DNA of 22,948 nt from an uncultured Blautia sp. (GCF_934372025.1 NZ_CAKROJ010000037.1:1-22948); one strand, 5' to 3'. Counted from the stretch's first letter, positions 6,877-14,524 are shown. Notes: generated from the letters alone by a model not told the origin. Made by a program: numbers and translations.

Positions 6877-8622
6877 TTAATACTCCAGATAGGCTCCCTT
6901 CATTGGACTTGCAGCATGCTGGCTGAAAAGTCTGAGTACACCTTTTTTGTATTTCATTTCACGTGGTTTCCAATTTTTGCGTCTTTCTGCAAGAATCTGA
7001 TCGATTTCTTCTATAGACTTACGTTCTCCTGCGATTCCGATGATGTTCAGTTTTCTTTCCATAACATCAATTTCGATAAGGTCGCCTTCTTCAACAAGAG
7101 CGATCGGGCCTCCGTCAACAGCCTCCGGACTGCAGTGTCCGATAACCGGACCGGTAGATGCACCGGAGAAACGTCCGTCAGTGATCAGAGCAATGCTCTT
7201 TCCAAGTTCTTTGTCACTGCTGATTGCCTCAGAAGTATAGAACATTTCCGGCATTCCGCTTCCTTTTGGTCCCTCGTAACGGATGAAAACTGCATCACCT
7301 TTCTGAACCTTATGTTTCAGGACTGCATCCAGACATTCTTCTTCGCTGTCAAATGGTCTTGCACGAAGAACGGATTTAAACATTTCCTTCGGGCATGCAG
7401 TGTGTTTGATAACTGCGCCTTCCGGAGCAAGGTTTCCACGAAGGACTGCAATACTTCCATCTGTTCCGATGGCTTTGTCATACGGACGGATGATATCTTC
7501 CTTAGTAACATTTACATTGTAACGTTTATTAAACTCCTGAAGCCATTTCTCACATTTTTCATAGAATCCATTATTCTTCAGTTCTTCCAGGTTTTCTCCT
7601 AATGTCTTTCCTGTAACTGTCATGACATCCAGATGAAGATGTTCTTTGATTTCTTCCATGATTGCCGGTACACCACCTGCATAATAGAAGCACTCTGCTG
7701 GCCAGCGGCCTGCCGGACGTACATCCAGAAGATATCTTGCATTTCTGTGCAGCTTGTCAAAGGTATCGCCTGTGATCTCAATACCAAATTCATGAGCGAT
7801 TGCCGGAAGATGAAGCAGACAGTTTGTACTTCCTGAGATAGCTGCGTGAACAAGGATTGCATTCTCAAAGCTGTCCATGGTTACGATGTCAGAAGGACGC
7901 ATGTTTTCCATCTGTGCAATTCTGACTGCCTGTCTTCCAGCTTCTCTTGCAAAGTCAAGAAGGTCAGGGCTTGTTGCCGGCATCAGTGCGGTACCCGGAA
8001 GAGCAAGTCCAAGTGCCTCTGCCATGATCTGCATAGTAGATGCAGTTCCGATAAAGGAACATGCTCCACAGCTTGGGCATGCATTACATTTTGCCCAGTC
8101 AAGCTTTTCTTCATCGATTTCACCACGCTCAAATTTTGCACTGTACATTCCAAGCTGTTCCAGAGTCAGCATTTCCGGACCGGCATTCATTGTTCCGCCA
8201 GGAACGAATACGGAAGGAATATTTACTCTTGCAAGTCCCATCAGGTTTCCCGGCACACCCTTGTCACAACTTGAAAGATATACACCTGCATCAAACGGAG
8301 TTGCATTTGCATGAATCTCGATCATATTTGCGATCATCTCACGGCTTGCCAGACTGTAGTTGATTCCGTCTGTTCCCTGGCTTTCACCATCACAGATATC
8401 TGTACAGTGATAACGTGCTCCAAAACCGCCTTCTTCTTCGATTCCTTTACGGACTTCTGCTTCAAGGATATTCAGATGTCCGCTTCCCGGATGGCTGTCG
8501 CCATAGGTACTCTCAACTATAACCTGAACTTTTCCAAGATCTTCTTTTGTCCATCCGGTTCCAATACGCAGCGGATCAAGCTCCGGTGCAAGTTTTCTCA
8601 TTTCCTGACTTTTTAACTGCAT
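6877..8622 (-). CDS. IlvD/Edd-family dehydratase, probable sugar-acid (gluconate) dehydratase
   Basis: About 581 residues of the Fe-S IlvD/Edd family, which remove water from dihydroxy acids or aldonic acids. Candidate cluster cysteines, numbered from the chosen start, are in HCTDICDG (Cys73/Cys77), SSCDKGVPG (Cys119, with the family lysine) and CPSCGACSFIGTAS (Cys188). SGSTNCLLHLPAIAHE and the C-terminal RFSGASTGPVIGH motif are also present. It sits between a GntP permease and KDG kinase plus KDPG aldolase, so dehydration of D-gluconate or a similar hexonate to 2-keto-3-deoxygluconate is the best inference. 6-phosphogluconate dehydratase is less likely because a KDG kinase would then be unnecessary, and dihydroxy-acid dehydratase is unlikely without ilv genes. 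Start: the ATG at 8620-8622 follows GGAGG by 8 nt; the ATG at 8637 lies upstream of that site and has none of its own. Confidence 0.88.
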   Translation of the reverse strand: MQLKSQEMRKLAPELDPLRIGTGWTKEDLGKVQVIVESTYGDSHPGSGHLNILEAEVRKGIEEEGGFGARYHCTDICDGESQGTDGINYSLASREMIANMIEIHANATPFDAGVYLSSCDKGVPGNLMGLARVNIPSVFVPGGTMNAGPEMLTLEQLGMYSAKFERGEIDEEKLDWAKCNACPSCGACSFIGTASTMQIMAEALGLALPGTALMPATSPDLLDFAREAGRQAVRIAQMENMRPSDIVTMDSFENAILVHAAISGSTNCLLHLPAIAHEFGIEITGDTFDKLHRNARYLLDVRPAGRWPAECFYYAGGVPAIMEEIKEHLHLDVMTVTGKTLGENLEELKNNGFYEKCEKWLQEFNKRYNVNVTKEDIIRPYDKAIGTDGSIAVLRGNLAPEGAVIKHTACPKEMFKSVLRARPFDSEEECLDAVLKHKVQKGDAVFIRYEGPKGSGMPEMFYTSEAISSDKELGKSIALITDGRFSGASTGPVIGHCSPEAVDGGPIALVEEGDLIEIDVMERKLNIIGIAGERKSIEEIDQILAERRKNWKPREMKYKKGVLRLFSQHAASPMKGAYLEY

Positions 8623-8639
8623 GATTTTTTCCTCCATTT

Positions 8640-8876
8640 TTATTCTCTTATAAGATTTAAACTTTCCAGTGTTTCTCTGATTTTTTTCTCGTCCTCTTCA
8701 TCTACTCCAAGTTCAACATCATCAAATGTCGGCAGACTGAATACACCCAGCATCGATTTTCCATCTACTATGTATCTTCCGCAGATCAGATCTACGTCTT
8801 TTTTGCATCCCGATGCTGCCTGTACCAGATGCTTTGCATCGTACATATCTCTTAAATAAACCGGTATCTTTATCAT
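8640..8876 (-). CDS. HPr-like protein lacking the phosphotransfer histidine
   Basis: A 78-residue protein that aligns without gaps to HPr/Crh, offset 5 residues from Bacillus HPr. LVQAAS matches the helix after the active site, KKDVDLIC the second strand, and GKSMLGVFSLP the regulatory-serine region (Ser41 = HPr Ser46). At the position of His15 there is Asp10, and Arg17 is replaced by Tyr12, so it should not carry the EI-dependent phosphate. The Ser46 equivalent, a target of HPr kinase in real HPr and Crh, is kept. It lies between the permease and dehydratase genes, 13 bp after the former and 17 bp before the latter. A regulatory or protein-binding role is inference. Start: the ATG at 8874-8876 follows GGAGG by 8 nt; the upstream in-frame ATG at 8909 lies inside the permease gene. 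Confidence 0.8.
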   Translation of the reverse strand: MIKIPVYLRDMYDAKHLVQAASGCKKDVDLICGRYIVDGKSMLGVFSLPTFDDVELGVDEEDEKKIRETLESLNLIRE

Positions 8877-8889
8877 TACTTCTCGCCTC

Positions 8890-10245
8890 CTATGCAAAGA
8901 TTGAAACAATAAAGCTTACAATAAGTGCCGTAACACCGATCAGTGTTTCCATGATCGTCCAGGATTTCAGTGTTGTTTTTTCATCGATCTCAAGGAAAGA
9001 TGTTACCAGCCAGAATCCTGCATCATTTACATGACTCAGTGCAGTTGCTCCACCACAGATTGCACAGCACATTGCTGCTCTGTAGATCATGCTCGTATCC
9101 ATTACTGCCGGCATAGTTGCCATAATTCCGGATGCCATTGTCATTGCTACAATGGAACTTCCTACAGATGCTCTGACCAGAAGCGCGATCAGAAATGCGA
9201 TCAGGATCAATGGAAGACCGCTCTTCTCCAGCACCGGTCCGATAATATTTCCAAGACCGGAGTCCTGAAGCATCCAGCGGATCACTCCGCCACTGGCAAT
9301 TACCAGAAGGATCATACCTACAGGTCTGAGTGAATGATCCAGAATTTTCTTTAACTGCGCGCCGGTAAATCCACGTTTGATTCCTAAGAAGTACATGGAT
9401 GCAAGAGTTGCGATCGTCAATGCCAGGAATGGTTTTCCAATAAATCCAAGAACATCCTGAACGCCTGCCGGTAGCGGCATGTATTTTGACAATGTACTGA
9501 GAAGGATCAGAACAAGTGGAATCAGGATCACTCCTAATACCAGTCCAAAAGGAGGAAGTTCTTTTCCGTCATCTTTAATCTCTTCCACATTTGCCGGAAG
9601 CTCTGTATGAATCTTATTCCCAATAAAGCCTCCCCAGAAGATTCCGGAAACCATCATACAGATCAGTGCGGTTGGAACTCCTACCATGATCATAGTTCCC
9701 AGATTTACACCGAGTGCGTTTGCCACAAGAACGGATCCTGCAGAAGGTGGAACAAATGCATATCCACTTGCCAGACCGGAAAGAAGTGGGATTGCATAAT
9801 AAAGTGTGGATTTTTTTGTCTGCTTTGCAACACTGAATACCAGTGGGATCAGTACTACGACACCAGCTTCAAAGAATACCGTTGTACCAATTACAAGTCC
9901 TGTGAGTCCAAGTGCCCATCCGGCTTTCTTCTGACCGAATTTACCAATCAGAGTCTCCGCTATTCTCTGGGCGCCGCCACTTACTTCCAGGATTCCTCCA
10001 AACATGGAGCCAAGACCTACCAGAAGGGCAATTCCCTGCAGTGTCTTTCCAACACCTTTTTCTACCGTGTCCGAAATCATCGTAAGCGGCATTCCTGCTC
10101 CTGCCCCGATGATGATGGCAGAAATCATCATTGACAGAACCGGATGCAGTTTAAATTTGATGATCAGTACCAGCAGGATTACAATTCCGACTGCAGCTGC
10201 GATCATCAGTCTCATTGGATCCGCCACAAAAGTTGTTTCTTCCAT
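8890..10245 (-). CDS. gntP: GntP-family gluconate/hexonate:H+ symporter
   Basis: A 451-residue membrane protein with about 12-14 hydrophobic segments, the size of the GntP family (gluconate permeases and relatives such as GntT, GntU, IdnT). Typical segments are KFKLHPVLSMMISAIIIGAG near the N-terminus, MFGGILEVSGGAQRIAETLI, GYAFVPPSAGSVLVANALGV, ASVGSSIVAMTMASGIMA and the C-terminal ALSHVNDAGFWLVTSFLEID. It is the first gene of the operon, and its ATG follows AAGGAGG with a slightly long spacing of 12 nt. The catabolic genes make gluconate or an isomeric hexonate the likely cargo, but closely related members carry other acids such as glycerate. Expression is probably controlled by the divergent GntR-type regulator through the operator-like repeats. 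Confidence 0.93.
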   Translation of the reverse strand: MEETTFVADPMRLMIAAAVGIVILLVLIIKFKLHPVLSMMISAIIIGAGAGMPLTMISDTVEKGVGKTLQGIALLVGLGSMFGGILEVSGGAQRIAETLIGKFGQKKAGWALGLTGLVIGTTVFFEAGVVVLIPLVFSVAKQTKKSTLYYAIPLLSGLASGYAFVPPSAGSVLVANALGVNLGTMIMVGVPTALICMMVSGIFWGGFIGNKIHTELPANVEEIKDDGKELPPFGLVLGVILIPLVLILLSTLSKYMPLPAGVQDVLGFIGKPFLALTIATLASMYFLGIKRGFTGAQLKKILDHSLRPVGMILLVIASGGVIRWMLQDSGLGNIIGPVLEKSGLPLILIAFLIALLVRASVGSSIVAMTMASGIMATMPAVMDTSMIYRAAMCCAICGGATALSHVNDAGFWLVTSFLEIDEKTTLKSWTIMETLIGVTALIVSFIVSIFA

Positions 10246-10263
10246 TTTTCCTTTTACCTCCTT

Positions 10264-10280
10264 GATTCATCTGATGTATT
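10264..10280. promoter_or_regulatory. Operator-like repeat, copy 1 (gntP-proximal)
   Basis: GATTCATCTGATGTATT, containing the near-perfect palindrome CATC-T-GATG (10268-10276). It lies just ahead of the gntP ribosome binding site, within the untranslated leader. It is one of three copies between the divergent operon and its regulator. Confidence 0.65.
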
Positions 10281-10293
10281 ACGTTTTCCTTCT

Positions 10294-10312
10294 GAATTCA
10301 TCTGACCTATTT
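10294..10312. promoter_or_regulatory. Operator-like repeat, copy 2 (middle, degenerate)
   Basis: GAATTCATCTGACCTATTT; the left arm is identical to the other copies and the right arm GATG is changed to GACC. Its centre is 31 bp from copy 1, close to three helical turns. Confidence 0.55.
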
Positions 10313-10357
10313 AGTCATTTTTTATGTCTTTTCCTGTTGTTTGCCGTATTTTTGTTT

Positions 10358-10376
10358 GAATTCATCTGATGTATTT
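10358..10376. promoter_or_regulatory. Operator-like repeat, copy 3 (overlaps the transcription start)
   Basis: GAATTCATCTGATGTATTT with the CATC-T-GATG palindrome at 10363-10371. It abuts the -10 box of the operon promoter on its downstream side and covers the expected transcription start. Its centre is 64 bp from copy 2, about six helical turns. This placement fits repression by the adjacent GntR-family regulator (inference). Confidence 0.68.
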
Positions 10377-10405
10377 ATAATATATTCTCTTTCTCAAAAA
10401 CGCAA
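10377..10405 (-). promoter_or_regulatory. Promoter of the sugar-acid operon
   Basis: On the minus strand: TTGCGT (10405-10400), a 17-nt spacer and TATTAT (10382-10377). The operator-like repeat at 10358-10376 follows directly. The untranslated leader to gntP would be about 125 nt. Confidence 0.7.
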
Positions 10406-10456
10406 TACTGGAATTTTATCTAAATTTTTGTATCTATTTTTGTGCATTTTAGCATT

Positions 10457-10485
10457 TTGACATTAGTTTCGAAAGACATTATCAT
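10457..10485 (+). promoter_or_regulatory. Promoter of the GntR-family regulator
   Basis: TTGACA (10457-10462), a 17-nt spacer and TATCAT (10480-10485). Transcription should start near 10492. It is divergent from the operon promoter, about 50 bp away, and none of the three operator-like repeats overlaps it directly. Confidence 0.78.
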
Positions 10486-10526
10486 AGAAAGAAAGAATTA
10501 CAAGAATTAGAAATGAGGTAAATCAT

Positions 10527-11216
10527 ATGATGAATCTGTCATCTGAAGAGAAAAGTCTTCCTCAAAAAATATCTGAAGACATTATTGAACTTATTTTAGA
10601 AGAGAATCTGCAGCCTGGAGATAAATTACCTAATGAAACCATTCTGGCAGAACGTCTGAGTGCCGGGCGAAGTTCTGTCCGAGAAGCCATGAAGCTTCTC
10701 GCATCCCGCAATATTGTCACGATCCGACAGGGTTCCGGTACTTATATTGCTTCCTCACCAGGAATGGTGGAAGACCCTCTGGGCTTTACTTTTATCGGCA
10801 ACAAGCAGAAACTGATCAATGACCTGCTGGAAGTACGCTTTCTCCTTGAGCCATCTATCGCAGCAATGGCAGCCACACATGCCGATAAAAAAGACATAAA
10901 AAAAATCACCGCACTATGCGATGAAGTTGAAAAATTATTAGATAAACATGAGGATCACACACAAAAGGATATTGAATTCCATACAGCGATCGCTATGAGC
11001 AGCAAAAACGTTGTGGTTCCACGACTGATTCCTGTGATCAACAGTTCGATTCCTCTGTTTGTAGAGACAACAGGTGGTACCCTGCATGAAGAGACCATCG
11101 AAACCCACCGTGAGATTGCAGATGCCATAGCATCCCATGACCCACTTCGTGCACAGGATGCCATGTATCTGCATCTGGTTTATAACCGTAAAAGGATTCA
11201 GATAATGAGAAAGTGA
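10527..11216 (+). CDS. FadR/GntR-family transcriptional regulator (FCD domain)
   Basis: A 229-residue DNA-binding protein. The N-terminal winged helix-turn-helix (about residues 12-78) contains GDKLPNETILAERLSAGRSS, VREAMKLLASRNIV and the wing RQGSGTYI, all classic GntR features. The C-terminal part (about 95-220) is an all-helical FCD effector domain with VRFLLEPSIAAMAA, DIEFHTAIAMSS and a late ETHREIADAIASHDP segment; the histidines in these fit the FCD metal/ligand pocket (family knowledge). It is transcribed divergently from the sugar-acid operon, which it most likely represses until an intermediate such as gluconate, KDG or KDPG is bound (inference). Start: GAGGT lies 7 nt ahead of an ATG-ATG pair. 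It is followed by a long palindromic terminator. Confidence 0.93.
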   Translation: MMNLSSEEKSLPQKISEDIIELILEENLQPGDKLPNETILAERLSAGRSSVREAMKLLASRNIVTIRQGSGTYIASSPGMVEDPLGFTFIGNKQKLINDLLEVRFLLEPSIAAMAATHADKKDIKKITALCDEVEKLLDKHEDHTQKDIEFHTAIAMSSKNVVVPRLIPVINSSIPLFVETTGGTLHEETIETHREIADAIASHDPLRAQDAMYLHLVYNRKRIQIMRK

Positions 11217-11241
11217 AAGTATTCGACAATTAACTTACCAG

Positions 11242-11283
11242 TGCATATGAAAAAAGGCGGTATACCGCCTTTTTTCATATGCA
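11242..11283. terminator. Perfect 42-bp palindrome acting as bidirectional terminator
   Basis: The 42 bases are exactly self-complementary around 11262/11263. Each 21-nt half carries TGCATATG, a six-A run and GGCGGTA, so each strand reads as a GC-rich stem followed by T. It lies between the convergent GntR-regulator and ATPase genes and can end transcription of both. Confidence 0.9.
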
Positions 11284-11337
11284 TCCAATACGACTTGACT
11301 TTCTGTTTTTCAATAAATATGATTCCTCTACCTGCTT

Positions 11338-12930
11338 TTACATATCCCTCTTCTCAATCACACAACTATGCTGTTTTGTATTCTTATCATAATCAACGCC
11401 TACTAATAATAAGTTTCCATGATAGTCTTGCAGTGCATCAGTATATTGCTTATCCTTAATCTGTTTAATTGCACCTTCTGCACTTTTATCCCATTTCAAT
11501 TCAACCACGACTGCCGGTTTATCCATATGAATCTTTCTGGGTATAAAACAAATATCAGCAAATCCTTTGCCGCTTGGCAATTCACGGATCATCGTATAAT
11601 ATTCTCTGGCAAAATAAAATGCCAGATTAATTGTGCAGCTCAATGAATTTTCATCATTATATGTTAATATGGAAACCTCTTTATGTGCCTGCTCAATTCC
11701 CCTTGCTACTTTTTCAGAATCCATTTGCCATAATGCTTCTAATAACTCTCTGGAAGCCTGTACAGAATGGATTACTTCCGTCCAGTCCATAGTACTGATT
11801 GCGTTTACATATTCCTGAGAAACTTCCCTGTTCGGGATTTCTACAGTTTCTTTCTCATTATCATAAGTCAGATATCCCAGATGAACCAACAATGTCAACA
11901 CATCGTCTCTTGTCGCAAAAGTTGTCATATCATTGCTGAATGTTCCTGTATTAATTCTTATGTCACTTCCCGCAAGCATCTGAACAATTGCATCTTTTAA
12001 GCCATCCATATTCATTTGAATATATACTTTCAGCGCCTCATAAGTCTCCGTCTGATTCCAGTATGTTCCAAATCGTCTCTTCTGCATTGCTTCTACTACA
12101 GATTTGGGGCTATACATGGAATAAACTCTTCTGCACCCATCTTCATGAGAAATCAGATGATAACCATTGTACCATGCCCTTGCTTCTTCAAAATTCATTT
12201 TATATTTTTCACACAGTTCCTGAACCTCTGTCTCTGTAAATCCAAAATATTCTGCAAGATTTCCCGGATCTGTCATTGAATACTCTGTAAACATATTAAG
12301 AGCTGAATGTGAACCATATTTTTTGATTGGAAGAATACCTGTCATATACGCTAATGCAACATACTCTTTATCTTTAAGCCAGAATCTCAGAAAATCAAGA
12401 TATTTTTTCTGTGCCTCCTGATCCTGCTGATATTCACGAAACAGACAATCCCATTCATCAATCAAAATCACAAATGGATGTTTCGTATAGCTATAGATAT
12501 CTTTCATAACCTGAACCAGATTTTTTTCATCACGAAATCGAACTTGTTCATATTGTTCTTTTAAATCAAAAATCACATATTCATTCAGCATTTTCAGCAT
12601 ATGTTCAATATCATTTGCTGCACTAAGAAATTCCTGCATATTGATTTTCAGAACATCATATTGATTCAGATGTTTTTCATAGTCTTCGGTGCTTTTTATT
12701 TTCAGATTCTGAAACAGTTTCTTTGTATCTACACTTCTGTCGTAATAAGCTGACAGCATATCGATACCCATAGATTTGCCAAATCTTCTTGGTCTGCTCA
12801 CACACATGTATCTCTGCAATGTCCGCACACAGTGATTTGTCTTTTCTATCAGTCCGCTTTTATCAACAAAAATCTGTGATCTCAATGCCATCTCAAAAAG
12901 ACCGCTTCCTGGATTCAAATAACTGCCCAT
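11338..12930 (-). CDS. AAA-ATPase-like / PD-(D/E)XK nuclease-like protein
   Basis: A 530-residue cytoplasmic protein of the widespread family with an N-terminal AAA-ATPase-like domain and a C-terminal PD-(D/E)XK-like domain. The N-terminus has the typical FVDKSGLIEK lead-in (21-30). The Walker A variant is SRPRRFGKSM (45-54) and Walker B is FVILIDEWD (153-161). At the C-terminus, GFADICFIPR (Asp459) and VVVELKW (Glu477, Lys479) give the nuclease-like active-site pattern. These genes occur in many copies in gut anaerobes and their function is not established. It is AT-richer than its neighbours and stands alone, which suggests an accessory, mobile-type gene (inference). Start: GGAGG precedes the ATG by 9 nt. 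The protein looks complete. Confidence 0.9.
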   Translation of the reverse strand: MGSYLNPGSGLFEMALRSQIFVDKSGLIEKTNHCVRTLQRYMCVSRPRRFGKSMGIDMLSAYYDRSVDTKKLFQNLKIKSTEDYEKHLNQYDVLKINMQEFLSAANDIEHMLKMLNEYVIFDLKEQYEQVRFRDEKNLVQVMKDIYSYTKHPFVILIDEWDCLFREYQQDQEAQKKYLDFLRFWLKDKEYVALAYMTGILPIKKYGSHSALNMFTEYSMTDPGNLAEYFGFTETEVQELCEKYKMNFEEARAWYNGYHLISHEDGCRRVYSMYSPKSVVEAMQKRRFGTYWNQTETYEALKVYIQMNMDGLKDAIVQMLAGSDIRINTGTFSNDMTTFATRDDVLTLLVHLGYLTYDNEKETVEIPNREVSQEYVNAISTMDWTEVIHSVQASRELLEALWQMDSEKVARGIEQAHKEVSILTYNDENSLSCTINLAFYFAREYYTMIRELPSGKGFADICFIPRKIHMDKPAVVVELKWDKSAEGAIKQIKDKQYTDALQDYHGNLLLVGVDYDKNTKQHSCVIEKRDM

Positions 12931-12970
12931 TCATTCACACCTCCATTTATAGTAGCTGTCTTTATATTAG

Positions 12971-12994
12971 CATAGATTATGCCATTAATCTATG
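12971..12994. repeat. Inverted repeat upstream of the ATPase gene
   Basis: CATAGATTA (12971-12979), a 6-nt loop TGCCAT, and TAATCTATG (12986-12994): nine perfect pairs, 41 bp upstream of the start codon. There is no T run, so an operator or 5'-leader hairpin is more likely than a terminator (inference). I see no good -35/-10 pair in this gap. Confidence 0.5.
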
Positions 12995-13034
12995 AATTAT
13001 TGTAGCTGAAAATGTTACAGTTAACAGAAGAACC

Positions 13035-13073
13035 AAAAGCTGGACATGCCTCAATATGGCATATCCAGCTTTT
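13035..13073 (-). terminator. Terminator-like hairpin after the beta-glucosidase gene
   Basis: AAAAGCTGGA (13035-13044) pairs with TCCAGCTTTT (13064-13073), and ATGCC with GGCAT continues the stem after a C/A mismatch. The T run on the minus strand is only four long, so termination may be weaker than at the other sites. It lies 17 bp beyond the GH1 stop codon. Confidence 0.7.
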
Positions 13074-13090
13074 AAACTATTCAATGATAT

Positions 13091-14524
13091 TTACAATTCT
13101 TCCCCATTTGTGCTGATCACATTTTTATACCAGTCAAAAGATTTTTTCTTATATCTCTTGCCACTTCCAGTTCCGTCATCGTTCTTGTCTACATAGATGA
13201 AACCATAACGTTTTTTCAGTTCACCTGTAGTGAAGGAAACCAGGTCGATGCAGCCCCATGGAGTGTATCCCAGCAAGTCAACACCATCCAGCTCGACTGC
13301 TTTTTTCATCTCACTGATGTGAGCACGCAGATATTCGATTCGGTAATCATCATCGCAGGTTTTATCTTCTTTGAGAATATCGATTGCACCAAAACCGTTT
13401 TCTACGATGAAAAGCGGTACTTCATAACGTTCATACAGCGTTACCAGTGCATAACGAAGGCCCACCGGGTCAATCTGCCAGCCCCAATCACTTGCTTTTA
13501 CGTACGGATTTGCAATAGAGTTTGGAGAACTTCCATCCAGAGATTCTGCTGTGTCTTTTTTTACATCGGCTTTCACGGCATTTGTCATGTAGTAACTGAA
13601 TCCGAGATAATCACATTTTCCCTCTGCAAGGATCTCTTCATCGCCCGGAAGCATTTCCGGTTTTGTTCCTTCACGCTCCCATTCCTTCTTTGCAAAAGCA
13701 GGATAATGACCACGGATCTGAACATCACCGAAATAAAATCTTTCATGCATGCACTCAGCTGCTGTCATGACATCGTCCGGATTACAGGAATATGGATAAA
13801 ATGGAACGAAAGAACACATACATCCGATCTTGAAATCCGGGTTGATCTCATGGCCTTTCTTTACGACCATTGCACCTGCGACCATCTCGTGATGTGCCGC
13901 CTGGTACATGGCTTTTTTCTTATTTTCGTACTGAGAAAACAGAACTCCGGAGTCGGTCCAGCCAAAGATATCCGCAGAAGTATTGCTCTGGTTGTTGATC
14001 TCATTGAACGTCATCCAGTATTTTACTTTATCTTTGTAACGCTCCATGACAGTTACTGCAAAGCGTACAAAGAAGTCAATGACTTTGCGGTTGATCCATC
14101 CACCGTACTCTTTTGCGAGATGATACGGCATCTCAAAATGGCTCAGGGTGATGACTGGTTCGATTCCATATTTCAGAAGTTCATCAAACATGTCATCATA
14201 AAATTTCAGCCCTTCCTCATTCGGTTCCAGTTCATCACCATTTGGGAAAATACGGGTCCATGCGATACTTGTACGGAAACACTTGAAGCCCATCTCTGCC
14301 ATCAGAGCGATATCGCCCTTATATTCATGATAAAAATCAACTGCTTCATGGTTTGGATAATATTCTCCCTCAATCACTCCGTCTGTGATACGGCGCATTT
14401 TGGTGCTGCTTCCACCAGTCATCACATCAATAACGCTCGGCCCTTTGCCGCCTTCGTTCCATCCACCTTCCAGCTGGTTTGCAGCAACCGCTCCGCCCCA
14501 TAAAAATTTATCTGATAATGCCAT
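13091..14524 (-). CDS. bglA: 6-phospho-beta-glucosidase (glycoside hydrolase family 1)
   Basis: A 477-residue cytoplasmic GH1 hydrolase that splits phosphorylated beta-glucosides made by the PTS upstream into glucose-6-phosphate and the aglycone or glucose. The acid/base is Glu175 in MTFNEINNQ and the nucleophile Glu375 in FIVENGFGA. The N-terminal FLWGGAVAANQLEGGWNEGG is the GH1 signature. The 6-phosphate-binding pattern is present as Ser430, Lys438 and Tyr440 in LVSFTTGELKKRYGFIYVD, which separates it from plain beta-glucosidases. It is the last gene of the locus, 22 nt after the PTS gene, with GGAGGACAAAA directly before its ATG. Whether the main substrate is cellobiose, arbutin, salicin or similar cannot be told. 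Confidence 0.94.
   Translation of the reverse strand: MALSDKFLWGGAVAANQLEGGWNEGGKGPSVIDVMTGGSSTKMRRITDGVIEGEYYPNHEAVDFYHEYKGDIALMAEMGFKCFRTSIAWTRIFPNGDELEPNEEGLKFYDDMFDELLKYGIEPVITLSHFEMPYHLAKEYGGWINRKVIDFFVRFAVTVMERYKDKVKYWMTFNEINNQSNTSADIFGWTDSGVLFSQYENKKKAMYQAAHHEMVAGAMVVKKGHEINPDFKIGCMCSFVPFYPYSCNPDDVMTAAECMHERFYFGDVQIRGHYPAFAKKEWEREGTKPEMLPGDEEILAEGKCDYLGFSYYMTNAVKADVKKDTAESLDGSSPNSIANPYVKASDWGWQIDPVGLRYALVTLYERYEVPLFIVENGFGAIDILKEDKTCDDDYRIEYLRAHISEMKKAVELDGVDLLGYTPWGCIDLVSFTTGELKKRYGFIYVDKNDDGTGSGKRYKKKSFDWYKNVISTNGEEL

Noticed and set aside
6916..8616. Several plus-strand open frames opposite the dehydratase
   Set aside because: All are antisense to a conserved Fe-S dehydratase; the translations are Cys/Ser/Phe-rich in the way expected of reverse frames.
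8877..8909. Longer N-terminus of the HPr-like protein from the ATG at 8909
   Set aside because: That start lies inside the permease coding region and has no ribosome binding site, while the ATG at 8874-8876 has an ideal GGAGG and matches the N-terminus of HPr.
10264..10376. Repeats as a small CRISPR array
   Set aside because: Only three short palindromic copies with unequal spacing (31 and 64 bp), located over a divergent promoter region, and no cas genes; operators fit better.
13319..14503. Long plus-strand open frame (394 codons) opposite the GH1 gene
   Set aside because: It lies entirely antisense to a clear glycoside hydrolase with intact catalytic motifs, has no ribosome binding site I could support, and its translation shows no recognisable domain.
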